Positions 53,697-63,588 of a DNA stretch of 64,000 nucleotides are shown here, in pieces; position 1 is the first letter of the stretch, and every line of letters starts with the position of its first letter. The position numbers were made by a program, and so were the translations under genes. Where the stretch lies: contig NC_013216.1 in the NCBI RefSeq assembly GCF_000024205.1, forward strand, positions 3,906,001 through 3,970,000. The letters run 5' to 3'. The notes beneath the pieces were generated by a model. That model was not told the origin of the DNA and made no database searches. It saw nothing but the letters and a program-made list of their open reading frames with translations. The stretch is from Desulfofarcimen acetoxidans DSM 771. Lineage in GTDB: Bacteria; Bacillota; Desulfotomaculia; Desulfotomaculales; Desulfofarciminaceae.

Positions 53697-56600
53697 ACCC
53701 TGAGAAGTGACAACAACTTGTCCGTGTCAATCGGTTTGGACAAATAATCACTGGCCCCCGCTTCAATACACTTGCTCCTGTCACCCACCATAGCCTTTGC
53801 CGTAAGTGCAATAATAGGAGTAAGCTTAAACTTATTCTGTTTTCTTATTTCTTTCATAGCTTCATACCCATCCATTTCAGGCATCATGATATCCATTAGT
53901 ATGAGATCAACGTCAGGATTATCTTCCAACAGGAAAATGCCCTCCTTGCCGTTCTTGCCCACCAGTACCTTCATGCCTTTTTCCTCAAGAACATTCATTA
54001 AGGCAAACACATTGCGCATATCATCGTCAATAAGCAAAATTTTCTTATTTTGAAAGATCATTTCTTTATTATGAATCATCTGCAGCATTTTCTGACTGTC
54101 TTCAGACAAATTAGCTTCTACCCTGTGCAAAAATAAAGTAGTCTCATCCAGCAGCCTTTCCGGTGATTTTACTCCTTTAATAATAATGCTTTCCGCATGC
54201 TCACTAAGTATGGCTTCTTCTTCTTTGGTAAGATCTTTGCCCGTATAGATGATCACCGGAATATGCGAAATTGCATCATGGTTTCTTATCTTTTCCAACA
54301 GATCGAAGCCTGACATATCCCGAAGTCCTAAATCTAAAACTATACAGTCAAAATTGCCTGTTCTCAACAATTCAAAAGCCTCATAACCACTTCCCACAGC
54401 CGTAGTCATAACATCCCCTTCACCAATTAATTCAAGGATGCTTCTTTGCTGCAGCTCGTCATCTTCTACAACCAAAAGTTTTTTGATATTTTTTGATATA
54501 ATATCCTGAATTTTATTAAAAGCTCCGTCCAAGACTTCCATGCTTACGGGTTTTGTTAGATACCCTATGGCACCCATTCGCATGGCATCAAGACCACTGT
54601 CGTAAGCTGAAATAAAATGTACCGGAATATGTCTGGTTTCAGGATTACCTTTAAGCCTTTCCATAACCGCCCAACCATCTATATCTGGAAGCCCGACATC
54701 TAGAATTATGGCACTGGGTCTATACTTTAGCGCAAACTGCAATCCTGTTTCCCCGTCTGCCGCAGTATATACATGAAATCCCTTGCCTCCGGCCAAATCC
54801 ACCAGGATTGCAGAAAACCTGGGATCATCCTCAATAATTAATACAGAAACACCCAGTCGATTATCTTTAAGTTGATCCTTGGCAGATCTGGAAGCTAACT
54901 GCTGTTCCTGTATTTCTGCAACAATGTGTTTAGTGTCCCTTGCCTGCGTAAACTCTATTGCTTCCGGCAAACCGGTTCGGACAACCTTCTTGTCTGCTGC
55001 ATCTTTCTTTACAGTCCACAGCTTATAGGCACTCTGCTCGCTCAATATTTCCGGCAAATATATCGTAAAAGTGCTGCCATAGCCCTCCCTGCTTTCAAGC
55101 TGAATTTCACCACCCAGACATCTAACTAGTTCCCTGGATATGGAAAGACCTAAGCCTGTACCCCCATATTGCCTGCTGGTAGTACCATCGGCTTGCTGGA
55201 AAGGCTCAAAAATCAATTTCATTTTATCAGCCGCTATACCGATACCTGTATCGGAAACTGTGAAAGCTACCGTATTTCTTATGTCAAGATCACTGCGCAT
55301 CAGCTTTGCTTCTGAATAGGGTCTGCCGATCTTTAAACAAATGCTCCCCTGAGAAGTAAATTTAATAGCATTGGACAACAAGTTTTTAATTATCTGTTCC
55401 AACCGCTGCCTGTCTGTTCTAATAATGGAAGGCATGGACTGAGATAATTCTATGTCAAAGGTTAAGCCTTTTTCCTCCGCCATATGACGTAAATTTCTTT
55501 CAACACTACCGGCCAAATCAGCAATATCCAAATCTTGAATAAATAAATCTACTTTACCGGCCTCTATCTTTGAGAGATCCAAAATATCATTTATCAACTC
55601 CAATAAATCGGAACCGGAAGAATGAATAGTACGAGCAAACTCTACTTGCTTTTCTGTTAAGTTGCTTTCCTTATTCTCATATAGCAATCTGGAAAGTATC
55701 AACAAACTATTTAAAGGAGTTCTTAATTCATGTGACATGTTAGCTAAAAATTCCGATTTATATTTGCCGGACAACTCTAAATCCCTGGCCTTTTCTTCAA
55801 TCATCCGGCGACTGTACTCCAGTTCCTCATTTTTTTTCTTAATATCATTTTGCTGTTTTTCCAGATACCTATTTTTCTCCTCCAACTCTTCATTTGTCTG
55901 CCGCAATTCTTCCTGCTGTACTTGCAATTTAGCTTCAGAATCCCTCAGCGCTCTGGCCTGTTCTTCTAATTCCTCATTTGTCTGCCGCAATTCCTCCTGC
56001 TGCACCTGCAACTCTTCCGACTGCTGCTGTCTTTCCTCCACCAGAACTTTTAAGCGAGACCTGGAAGCACTGGTGTTTATGGCAATAGCAATGCTGGAAA
56101 CGGATTGCTGCATAAAATCAACTTGGATATCTGTAAGTTCATGAAACGTGCCCAATTCAATTACTGCTTTTACTTCTCCTTCATACACAGCCGGGACAAC
56201 TATTAAATTACGCGGTGCCGATTCACCTAAACCGGAATTAATCTTTACATAATCATCAGGAACACCGGTTATCAATATGCTCTTTTTTTCCAGCGCCGCC
56301 TGGCCTACCAATCCCTCACCGGGTGCATATGAGTTAGCAATATGTTTTCTTTTTGTATAAGCAAAACTGGCAACCAATTTGAACTTATCCTGCTCTTGCA
56401 GAAAAAAAGCTCCGACCTGTGCCCCTGCATAATTGCTTAAAAAACCAATTATATTCTGCGACAGCTCAATTAAATCTTGTTCTCCTTTTATGGTATCATA
56501 TAATTGGTTTAAACCTGTTTTCAGCCAGGCCTGCTTGTCATTTTCCGCCGTTACCTGCCTGAGGGTCGAGGTCATATGGCTTAGAGCTACTCCCAATTCA

Positions 56601-57148
56601 TCATTGTCTGAATGAGGCAATATATCTAAAGAATAATTTCCGTTAGCAATAGCCACTGCTTGGTGAACAACATTGCGCAGGTTTTCAATGATCTGATTGA
56701 TAGCAGTGCAAAGACCATCTTCCTCACTTCGGACAAAAACGGTATGGCTCAAATCACCCCCGGCAACCTCCTTACATACAGAAGTAATTAATCTTCTGGA
56801 ATCAATTAGTTCTTTAAAATCATTGTCCATATGTTTGATCTCATAAATTGACGATGAGATTTGTTCATATATTAGATTGCCTATAGCTAAATTTCTAGCA
56901 CAGCGAGAAAGCTGCAGCATTGGCCTGACAATACTTCTTGTTACCATCGCAGCAGCAAATATGACCAGTATAGCAGCTGATATAGATCCAATAAGAACAA
57001 CTTTTTGCTGCAATTCAAGGTATAAAATAATAGTAACACCAAAAATCGGCAATAATGCGGCACCTACAAGCCAGAACAATAGCACTCTGGCAATACCGCC
57101 TCTTCTTAATGAATTTAAAATACTTGAATCATCTTTTTGGCCTGTCAT
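53681..57148 (-). CDS. Large membrane-bound hybrid histidine kinase with three receivers
   Basis: This 1,155-residue protein has two close N-terminal membrane helices (about 20-70), a HAMP region and a second HAMP-like segment, a GAF domain (LSNYAGAQVGAFFLQ to LIVVPAVYEGEVKAVIELG), a long coiled coil with a duplicated 16-residue unit (QVQQEELRQTNEELEE), HisKA with MSHELRTPLNSLLILSRLL, an ATPase (GGTGLGLSISREL) and three receivers with Asp in AIILDVGLP, CIVLDLGLR and LILMDIMMP. This architecture matches multi-receiver phosphorelay kinases of developmental or biofilm type. It is followed by cheR, cheB, a second hybrid kinase and HPt in one operon. Confidence 0.92.
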   Translation of the reverse strand: MTGQKDDSSILNSLRRGGIARVLLFWLVGAALLPIFGVTIILYLELQQKVVLIGSISAAILVIFAAAMVTRSIVRPMLQLSRCARNLAIGNLIYEQISSSIYEIKHMDNDFKELIDSRRLITSVCKEVAGGDLSHTVFVRSEEDGLCTAINQIIENLRNVVHQAVAIANGNYSLDILPHSDNDELGVALSHMTSTLRQVTAENDKQAWLKTGLNQLYDTIKGEQDLIELSQNIIGFLSNYAGAQVGAFFLQEQDKFKLVASFAYTKRKHIANSYAPGEGLVGQAALEKKSILITGVPDDYVKINSGLGESAPRNLIVVPAVYEGEVKAVIELGTFHELTDIQVDFMQQSVSSIAIAINTSASRSRLKVLVEERQQQSEELQVQQEELRQTNEELEEQARALRDSEAKLQVQQEELRQTNEELEEKNRYLEKQQNDIKKKNEELEYSRRMIEEKARDLELSGKYKSEFLANMSHELRTPLNSLLILSRLLYENKESNLTEKQVEFARTIHSSGSDLLELINDILDLSKIEAGKVDLFIQDLDIADLAGSVERNLRHMAEEKGLTFDIELSQSMPSIIRTDRQRLEQIIKNLLSNAIKFTSQGSICLKIGRPYSEAKLMRSDLDIRNTVAFTVSDTGIGIAADKMKLIFEPFQQADGTTSRQYGGTGLGLSISRELVRCLGGEIQLESREGYGSTFTIYLPEILSEQSAYKLWTVKKDAADKKVVRTGLPEAIEFTQARDTKHIVAEIQEQQLASRSAKDQLKDNRLGVSVLIIEDDPRFSAILVDLAGGKGFHVYTAADGETGLQFALKYRPSAIILDVGLPDIDGWAVMERLKGNPETRHIPVHFISAYDSGLDAMRMGAIGYLTKPVSMEVLDGAFNKIQDIISKNIKKLLVVEDDELQQRSILELIGEGDVMTTAVGSGYEAFELLRTGNFDCIVLDLGLRDMSGFDLLEKIRNHDAISHIPVIIYTGKDLTKEEEAILSEHAESIIIKGVKSPERLLDETTLFLHRVEANLSEDSQKMLQMIHNKEMIFQNKKILLIDDDMRNVFALMNVLEEKGMKVLVGKNGKEGIFLLEDNPDVDLILMDIMMPEMDGYEAMKEIRKQNKFKLTPIIALTAKAMVGDRSKCIEAGASDYLSKPIDTDKLLSLLRVWLYQ

Positions 57149-57189
57149 TTTTTATTCTCCATATATCATAATTTTTAAAGAGCAACACC

Positions 57190-58224
57190 TTATATATCCT
57201 CAATACTACAATGCTTATCGTACAAATGAGTGTCCATATTAATATCAACCACCTTGACCATGTTACCACCGGCACGTTTGGCCTGAAACATAGCCCAATC
57301 AGCCGCCAACAAAAGATCCGCAGGCGTTGATTTTTGGCCCGGCCAATGAGTTGCTATGCCAAAACTCATAGTAATGCAATTAGAATTTGTTGATTTTTTA
57401 TGCTTAATACAGAGTTCAGTAATAGATGAGCGCATTCTCTCCGCAACAACCAACGCTCCCTCCGCTGTTGTTTTGGGCAAAACAGCTACAAACTCCTCCC
57501 CACCGAAGCGAGCAACCAGATCACTGGGTCGGTGCAGTGTACCGGTTAAAACATTTGCTACTTGCACCAGGCAATCATCACCCATTAAATGACCATAAGT
57601 ATCGTTATATGCTTTAAAAGAATCAATATCTGCCATAATTATAGATAAAGGGTTCGCCTCATTGACAGATCTGGTCCATTCAACAGCCAAAAACTCATCA
57701 AGACGCCGCCGGTTATGAATACCTGTAAGACCGTCCAGCGATGAAAGCCGGTATAAGGTACGGTTGGCCTCTTCCAGCAAACGTGTCACTTCGTGCAATT
57801 CCTTTTCTCTGGCTCTGCGCCTATCCATTTCATGCTTAAGTTTTAGAACTGAGCGCAGACGCACCAACAATTCCACCTTATTAAAAGGTTTTTTAACATA
57901 ATCTACAGCCCCCGCAGCAAAAGCTGCCTGAAGATCATTAGCATCCGTCTTCGCTGTGACAATTATTATAGGAATATTTCGCAGACGTTCTTTCGCCCTG
58001 ATTAGATTACATGCCTCTATACCGTCAATTCCCGGCATCATAATATCCATCAAAATCGCATCAATATTAGTTGCCCCGCGCCTCCTGTCATCTGTTATCC
58101 CAAGATAATCAAATGCCTCGTGTGCAGAATGTGCCATCAAGATATCAGTATAACCATCTGCCTGCAGAATAGTTTTAATTAAATTCAGATTATCAGGCAG
58201 ATCGTCAACTACCAGTATGCTCAT
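57190..58224 (-). CDS. Response regulator diguanylate cyclase (REC-GGDEF)
   Basis: This 344-residue protein has a receiver (D7-D8, D60 in AILMDIMMPGIDG, Lys in VKKPF), a coiled linker and a GGDEF domain with active GGEEF. The I-site RPSD lies five residues before GGEEF, so product inhibition is expected. It makes c-di-GMP from two GTP when phosphorylated. It lies 40 nt upstream of the large hybrid kinase on the same strand and is the first gene of the signalling operon, so c-di-GMP is a likely output of this system. Confidence 0.94.
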   Translation of the reverse strand: MSILVVDDLPDNLNLIKTILQADGYTDILMAHSAHEAFDYLGITDDRRRGATNIDAILMDIMMPGIDGIEACNLIRAKERLRNIPIIIVTAKTDANDLQAAFAAGAVDYVKKPFNKVELLVRLRSVLKLKHEMDRRRAREKELHEVTRLLEEANRTLYRLSSLDGLTGIHNRRRLDEFLAVEWTRSVNEANPLSIIMADIDSFKAYNDTYGHLMGDDCLVQVANVLTGTLHRPSDLVARFGGEEFVAVLPKTTAEGALVVAERMRSSITELCIKHKKSTNSNCITMSFGIATHWPGQKSTPADLLLAADWAMFQAKRAGGNMVKVVDINMDTHLYDKHCSIEDI

Positions 58225-58631
58225 ATTTTTGAGCCCCCTTAATTATTTCGGAATATTGAAATCGTTTATATAGTTAAATAACGCTATGTGATAATCTTTT
58301 TTATTAAATAATAACTCTCATATTTTTAATAGTTCAATCCACAAATTTAAAATAGACAGGTGATAGCCTGAAAACCTATTTTCTCACTAATAAAATACCA
58401 TATTTTGATGCTATATAGTAGATATTTTTTTAAACATATGATCTTTTATATAATAGTTATATTATTTATGCCAATAAGATAAACAATTAGGAAAATTAAA
58501 TTAGCATTTGACATTGCTATTGTTTAGTTTATTAAGAAAATATTACGGATAAAACAGGGACTTGCAGGATTATTATCACCACGAACGAATTATCTTATAT
58601 GTAAATGATCATTTTTTTGAGGGGGTTATTC
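58225..58631. other. Divergent AT-rich spacer between the signalling operon and the lipoprotein gene
   Basis: About 400 nt with very low GC. It must hold promoters in both directions. I found no c-di-GMP riboswitch core, terminator or repeat copy here. Confidence 0.4.
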
Positions 58632-59030
58632 GTGAAAAAGCTACTGATTTATATTCTTTTGCTCTCATTATTGGGAGGCGGCTGTTCAACTGTCCCAAAT
58701 ACACAGACATTGAATAAGAATGTTACAGAACAAGATGTACGCAATGTTATCACAGAATTAATCAATGGAATCAACAGCGGCAATATTGAGATTGTGCAAA
58801 AATATGTGGAGGGGGCCGGACCGGTTGCCGAAAAACTAATTGAAAAATTACACAATAATATTCGCCTGACCAATATCAGGGATATATCTATTCAGGGCAC
58901 CACCGCTCAGGCAACTGTGACACTGGAAATTGTTCCTTTGAAAATACAGAAAGATGTTGCGCTTCATTTTAACATAACTGATGTTTTGCTGCTGAACAGC
59001 CCACTGGGATTATTATCGTTATTGCTATAG
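58632..59030 (+). CDS. Small lipoprotein, unknown function
   Basis: This 132-residue protein starts with a GTG behind GAGGGGG (6 nt). It has a lipoprotein signal: KKLLIYILLLSLL then the lipobox LGGGC with C18 as the lipidated residue. The mature part (VRNVITELINGINSGNIEIVQK) resembles a cystatin/NTF2-like or DUF4878-type fold, as commonly seen in small lipoproteins, with low certainty. The C-terminus is hydrophobic. It lies 60 nt upstream of the MFS gene and may be co-transcribed. Confidence 0.7.
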   Translation: MKKLLIYILLLSLLGGGCSTVPNTQTLNKNVTEQDVRNVITELINGINSGNIEIVQKYVEGAGPVAEKLIEKLHNNIRLTNIRDISIQGTTAQATVTLEIVPLKIQKDVALHFNITDVLLLNSPLGLLSLLL

Positions 59031-59089
59031 TCCTTTCGTAGTATTTATTATGATATACTATTACCAACAAATTAAGAGGAGGTAATTAT

Positions 59090-60280
59090 TTGGAGCAAAA
59101 AGAATCTCTTTGGACCAAAGATTTCATTTTAATCTGTCTGGCCAATATGATTATGTTTATCAGCTTCTATCTGCTTTTACCTACATTACCGGTTTTTGTT
59201 ATTGATGTATTAAAAGGGGATAAGAGCAAGGTTGGCTATATCATTGGTATTCTGTCTCTAACAGCAGTCTTGGTGCGGCCAGTTTCCGGCTATATGCTGG
59301 ATACCCTGAGCCGCAAAAAAGTTTTGCTTGTGGCCCTGCTGGCTTTTATCCTTTCTATGGCAGCTTATAATTTTGTCACCGGTTTAACACTCTTATTAGT
59401 TTTAAGGGCCCTACATGGTTTTTCCTGGGGTTTTACTACCACCGGGGCCGGAACCATCGCCGCTGATGTGGTACCGCCGACAAGAAGGGGCGAAGGAATG
59501 GGTTATTTCGGGCTGTCCAACACCTTCTCTATGGCGATAGGACCCAGCCTGGGTTTATTCATCATCAATAAAGCCGGCTTTACTTCGTTATTTAATGCCT
59601 GTGTGCTTACCGCCCTGCTAGGCCTATTGTTTGTTCTTCCCATATCTTATAAAGAACAGATTACTTCAAAAGATAAAAGTATTATGAGCCTGAATAGCTT
59701 TTTCGAGGCCAAAGTTTTTTCACTGTCAGCCATGATTTTTTTTATTGCCGTAGTCTATGGAGGTATTGTTTCCTTTATTACTATTTACGGAAAGGACCTG
59801 GGAATAAAAAACGCCGGCACCTTTTTTCTGGTATACGCACTCACATTACTATTGGTAAGACCGATAGCCGGTAAAACCTTCGACAAAAACGGCCCGCTGA
59901 AAATCATGGCCCTGGGCTTTATCTCCATATCCATGGCCTTCGTTCTTCTTTTTATAGCCAAAGGAAACACGCTTTTTCTTTTATCAGCCGTCAGTATGGG
60001 TATAGGTTTTGGCATAGTCCACCCCACAGCAATGGCTATGGCTATTAACCGGGTAAAACCTTACCGCAGGGGTGCCGCCAACGCTACTATTATGAGCGCC
60101 TTTGACTTAGGGATAGGTTTAGGGTCAATTTTTCTAGGCATTCTTTCCGATCAAACAGGCATGTCCTACATGTATCTAACCTGTAGTCTGATAATTCTAA
60201 TACCGCTTGTCATGTTTTATTTGATAGATGCCCGGGAATTCATAAAAAAACGGGAAACAAAACACCACTCCCATAAATAG
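59090..60280 (+). CDS. Major facilitator superfamily transporter
   Basis: This 396-residue protein has twelve predicted membrane helices and the MFS motif A-like loop (VRPVSGYMLDTLSRKKVLL). The 6+6 halves are clear, with the central loop around residue 190. It starts with TTG behind AGAGGAGG. It resembles drug-efflux MFS proteins (YttB/YfcJ type); the substrate is unknown. The radical SAM gene begins 24 nt after the stop, so the two are likely co-transcribed, which might link it to export of a modified metabolite. Confidence 0.85.
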   Translation: MEQKESLWTKDFILICLANMIMFISFYLLLPTLPVFVIDVLKGDKSKVGYIIGILSLTAVLVRPVSGYMLDTLSRKKVLLVALLAFILSMAAYNFVTGLTLLLVLRALHGFSWGFTTTGAGTIAADVVPPTRRGEGMGYFGLSNTFSMAIGPSLGLFIINKAGFTSLFNACVLTALLGLLFVLPISYKEQITSKDKSIMSLNSFFEAKVFSLSAMIFFIAVVYGGIVSFITIYGKDLGIKNAGTFFLVYALTLLLVRPIAGKTFDKNGPLKIMALGFISISMAFVLLFIAKGNTLFLLSAVSMGIGFGIVHPTAMAMAINRVKPYRRGAANATIMSAFDLGIGLGSIFLGILSDQTGMSYMYLTCSLIILIPLVMFYLIDAREFIKKRETKHHSHK

Positions 60281-60304
60281 ATTTATGTAAAGGATTCACT
60301 TAGC

Positions 60305-61321
60305 ATGCATTTTGACACTGCTCCGGGCACAGTCTATCGCCCGCCGGGTGAGGCAAATAGCCTTATTATACGTGTAACCCTGGGTTGCTCTCACAATGCC
60401 TGCACTTTCTGCGGCATGTACAGAAACGTAAAATTTCGGATCAGAAAACAGGATGAAATTCTGGACCAGATAAATCGGGCTGTGCTTTACCTGCCTCATG
60501 CACGCAAGATTTTTCTGGCTGACGGCAATGCACTGGTGCTGCCTGCGGGCAAATTGCTTAATATAATGCAACTACTGCATTTAAATTTCCCCAGATTGAC
60601 CCGCATTTCCTGTTACGGCGGGCCTAATGATATATTAAATAAGAGCCTTGATGAACTGGTTGCCTTAAAAAATGCCGGACTAAAAATCATTTACCTGGGT
60701 CTGGAGAGCGGTGACGGGGAGGTTCTGTCAGAGATAAACAAAGGCGCAACCCCCGCTGAGATGATTGAAGCAGGACAAAGAGTTATGGCTGCAGGTATAA
60801 AATTGTCCCTTATGATCATACTGGGTCTGGGGGGTAAAAAACATTCAGTGAATCATGCCCAAAACACCGCGCTCGCTATAAACAAAATTAATCCTTACAT
60901 GTTGAGCACACTGACATTAATGCTGCAGAAAAAAATTCCCCTGGCGATTGCTGCGGAGCAGGGCAAATTTATAACCCTGTCCGATTTAGAAGCAATACAG
61001 GAATTAGAAATGATAATCCGCAATATTAATGTCAGCAGGCCTTGTATTTTTCGCAGCAATCATATTTCCAACCTGCTGCCGCTGGCCGGCACCTTGCCCA
61101 GGGACAAAGCTCAGCTGTTATCCGGGATCAACGAAATGCTTGAGTTTCTGAGTGAAAGGGGTGAATCAAAAATGGCTGTCTGGAAATGTAATGAATGCGG
61201 AGCAGTTATTGAAGGCCGTTGCAAACCGGGAAAATGCAAAACCTGCGGCGCGCCAAAGGATATGTTGATAAAAGAAACAGTGGAAGGAGAAAAAAAGAGC
61301 GCCACAAAAAAGTCGACTTAA
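60305..61321 (+). CDS. Radical SAM protein with C-terminal rubredoxin-like domain
   Basis: This 338-residue protein has a radical SAM cluster with spacing CX4CX2C (C28, C33, C36 in GCSHNACTFCGMY), a GGPNDIL SAM-site motif and YLGLESGDGEVL. The last 55 residues form a rubredoxin/rubrerythrin-like zinc or iron ribbon (WKCNECGAVIEGRCKPGKC, then KTCGAP). The two-part fusion may let the ribbon pass electrons to the cluster. Its reaction is unknown. The final codons and stop lie inside copy F of the dispersed repeat, so the C-terminus was probably altered by the repeat. Confidence 0.85.
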   Translation: MHFDTAPGTVYRPPGEANSLIIRVTLGCSHNACTFCGMYRNVKFRIRKQDEILDQINRAVLYLPHARKIFLADGNALVLPAGKLLNIMQLLHLNFPRLTRISCYGGPNDILNKSLDELVALKNAGLKIIYLGLESGDGEVLSEINKGATPAEMIEAGQRVMAAGIKLSLMIILGLGGKKHSVNHAQNTALAINKINPYMLSTLTLMLQKKIPLAIAAEQGKFITLSDLEAIQELEMIIRNINVSRPCIFRSNHISNLLPLAGTLPRDKAQLLSGINEMLEFLSERGESKMAVWKCNECGAVIEGRCKPGKCKTCGAPKDMLIKETVEGEKKSATKKST

Positions 61322-61413
61322 GCGAATTTCGGTCAGACATAGGCACTTGTACCCGCTGGAAATCATGCAGTACTAACCTTAACTTATCCGCAAATCTAAT
61401 ATAGGCATAATTT
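61309..61413 (+). repeat. Dispersed structured repeat, copy F (inner segment deleted)
   Basis: This copy begins AAAGTCGACTTAAGCG, in the last codons of the radical SAM gene, and supplies its TAA stop. It has the box CATAGGCACTTGTACCCGC, the GGAAATCATGC arm, the nonamer TTATCCGCA and the end GGCATAATTT. Like copy E it lacks the inner stem-loop. Confidence 0.82.
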
Positions 61414-61420
61414 ACTGGAA

Positions 61421-61468
61421 TAAGAAAAAGGTCACAGCTTGCAAACACAAGACTATGGCCTTTCTTAT
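61421..61468. terminator. Bidirectional terminator between the radical SAM and glnS genes
   Basis: An imperfect long stem TAAGAAAAAGGTCACAG with CTATGGCCTTTCTTA and a roughly 15-nt top lies between the two convergent genes, with T-rich and A-rich flanks. Confidence 0.75.
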
Positions 61469-61513
61469 TGCACCATAAAAAACTTTTCTGATACTAATCG
61501 CTGTCATATTAAT

Positions 61514-63211
61514 TTAATTGCCGGTCATTGCCTTTTGAATTTTTGCCCAAGAATCCTTTAGAGATACTATGCGGTTAAAAACAAGCCTGTTTTCGTTTGC
61601 CTCAATATCTATTATAAAATAGCCATGCCTCAAAAACTGGCAGCGGCTCCCCGGCAGCGCTCCTGCCAGACCCGGCTCAAGCAAACAATCAGTAAGCACT
61701 TCCAAAGAGTTTTCATTCAAACAATCTTTAAAGTCAACACCTTCTCTGGCGTCTTCGGGATTATCCTTAGTGAAAAGATGATCGTAAAGACGAACTTCCG
61801 CTGTTACGGCATGAGCAGCGGAAACCCAATGCAGTGTTCCTTTTACCTTTCGCACATCCGCATTTACACCGCTTTTAGTCTCAGGATCGTATGTGCAATG
61901 CAGCTCGATAATTTCACCTGTTGTCTCGTCTTTAACAACCCGCTCACATTTGATAATATAAGCATGCTTTAGACGCACCTCACGGCCCGGTGCCAGGCGG
62001 AAAAATTTTTTCGGCGGATTTTCACTGAAATCCTCCTGCTCAATATACACTACACGGGAAAAAGGAAGTTTACGGGAACCCATAGCCGGGTTCTCCTGAT
62101 TATACTCGGCATCCAGTTCTTCTACTTGATTCTCCGGGTAATTGTCAATAACAACTTTCAGTGGCCGCAATACAGCCATCACTCTGGGAGCCCGCGCGTT
62201 CAAATCCTCACGAATACAGTGCTCCAGCATTGCAATATCAACTATACTGTTGCTTTTAGCCACACCAATACGGTCGCAAAAGTCGCGAATAGCTTCCGGG
62301 GTATAGCCCCGGCGCCGCAAACCGGATAAAGTTGACATCCTGGGGTCATCCCAACCATTAACATAGCCCTGCTCAACCAGAATGCGCAGTTTGCGCTTAC
62401 TCATAACAGTAGAGCTCAAATTAAGACGGGCAAACTCTATTTGCTGAGGGTGACACTCAAGTTCCAGAGCATCCAGCACCCAGTCATAAAGAGGACGGTG
62501 ATCTTCAAATTCCATTGTGCAAATAGAGTGAGTAACCCCTTCAATAGAATCCGACAGGGGGTGGGCATAATCATACATAGGATAAATGCACCACTTGTCA
62601 CCTGTCCGGTGATGGGTCGCCCGTAGAATACGGTATAAAACCGGATCTCTCATATTTAAATTGGGCGAAGCCATATCAATCTTGGCCCGCAGCACGCGGG
62701 AACCATCCGGGAATTCTCCGGCTTGCATCCTCTCAAACAAATCCAGGTTCTCCTCAACCGAACGGTTGCGGTAAGGACTATCTCTGCCCGGTTCAGTCAG
62801 TGTACCCCGGTAATCCTTGATTTCCTGCGCGCTCAAATCACAGACATAAGCCTTGCCGGACTTAATCAACTGTACCGCATAATCATACAGCCGGCCAAAA
62901 TAATCTGAAGCATAAAACATTCTGTCATCCCAATCAAAACCCAACCACTGCACATCTGCTTTTATTGAGTCTACATATTCAACTTCTTCTTTACTGGGAT
63001 TGGTATCATCAAAACGTAAATTACAAAAACCCCCGTTATCCCTGGCTATACCGAAATTAAGACATATGGATTTAGCATGTCCAATATGCAAATAACCGTT
63101 AGGTTCGGGCGGAAATCTGGTTTGAACCCGTCCGTTGTTTTTGTTTTGTTTTAAATCTTCAGTAATTATGTTCTGAATAAAGTTTGAAGGTAATTCCGGT
63201 TTGATCGTCAT
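61514..63211 (-). CDS. glnS: Glutaminyl-tRNA synthetase
   Basis: This 565-residue class I synthetase has HIGH at residues 42-45 ([12 protein letters not shown]) and the KMSKS-type VMSKRK, plus a C-terminal beta-barrel anticodon-binding domain. It charges tRNA-Gln directly. Most Firmicutes use GatCAB instead, so the gene is of the laterally spread clostridial GlnRS group. The ATG follows AAGGAG. No T-box leader was seen in the upstream 377 nt. It lies convergent with the radical SAM gene. Confidence 0.95.
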   Translation of the reverse strand: MTIKPELPSNFIQNIITEDLKQNKNNGRVQTRFPPEPNGYLHIGHAKSICLNFGIARDNGGFCNLRFDDTNPSKEEVEYVDSIKADVQWLGFDWDDRMFYASDYFGRLYDYAVQLIKSGKAYVCDLSAQEIKDYRGTLTEPGRDSPYRNRSVEENLDLFERMQAGEFPDGSRVLRAKIDMASPNLNMRDPVLYRILRATHHRTGDKWCIYPMYDYAHPLSDSIEGVTHSICTMEFEDHRPLYDWVLDALELECHPQQIEFARLNLSSTVMSKRKLRILVEQGYVNGWDDPRMSTLSGLRRRGYTPEAIRDFCDRIGVAKSNSIVDIAMLEHCIREDLNARAPRVMAVLRPLKVVIDNYPENQVEELDAEYNQENPAMGSRKLPFSRVVYIEQEDFSENPPKKFFRLAPGREVRLKHAYIIKCERVVKDETTGEIIELHCTYDPETKSGVNADVRKVKGTLHWVSAAHAVTAEVRLYDHLFTKDNPEDAREGVDFKDCLNENSLEVLTDCLLEPGLAGALPGSRCQFLRHGYFIIDIEANENRLVFNRIVSLKDSWAKIQKAMTGN

Positions 63212-63588
63212 ATTATTGGCTCCTTAAGGTTTTCTCTCAGCTATCAAAACATATAATGTTAATCAAAATATAATTTAACCTGATTAAAGCAAAAAACTGG
63301 ATTAAGCAAGCAATTTACTTATATATAATAACATTTCAAACAATCTTAAAGCAACTGTATCAAAACAATGTTTGCAACACTAGTTAAAATCCACTCTAAT
63401 TTATAGATAACCAAACCTGCAGTCCGGCAAACATTTTATATTGACAATATCAGTTATTATTAATTTGTGACAAATATCACCCTTAGCTATATTATATTTA
63501 ACACTCAAACATCATAAATAATGATAAAATTATTAATATGCAGATAGAATAAGAAGCTTATTTTAACCGTTGCAGGAGGTTCTCAACA
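63212..63588. other. Divergent AT-rich spacer between glnS and the HPP gene
   Basis: About 377 nt with low GC and no detected gene, T-box or repeat copy. It probably holds promoters for both flanking genes. A clear CAGGAGG site (63573-63579) precedes the plus-strand gene. Confidence 0.4.

Noticed and set aside
58225-58631. c-di-GMP riboswitch near the diguanylate cyclase
   Set aside because: The conserved core (GACGCAAAGCC-like) is absent; the region is only AT-rich spacer.
63212-63588. T-box riboswitch upstream of glnS
   Set aside because: The conserved T-box sequence AGGGTGGNACCGCG is not present, and no matching antiterminator was seen.
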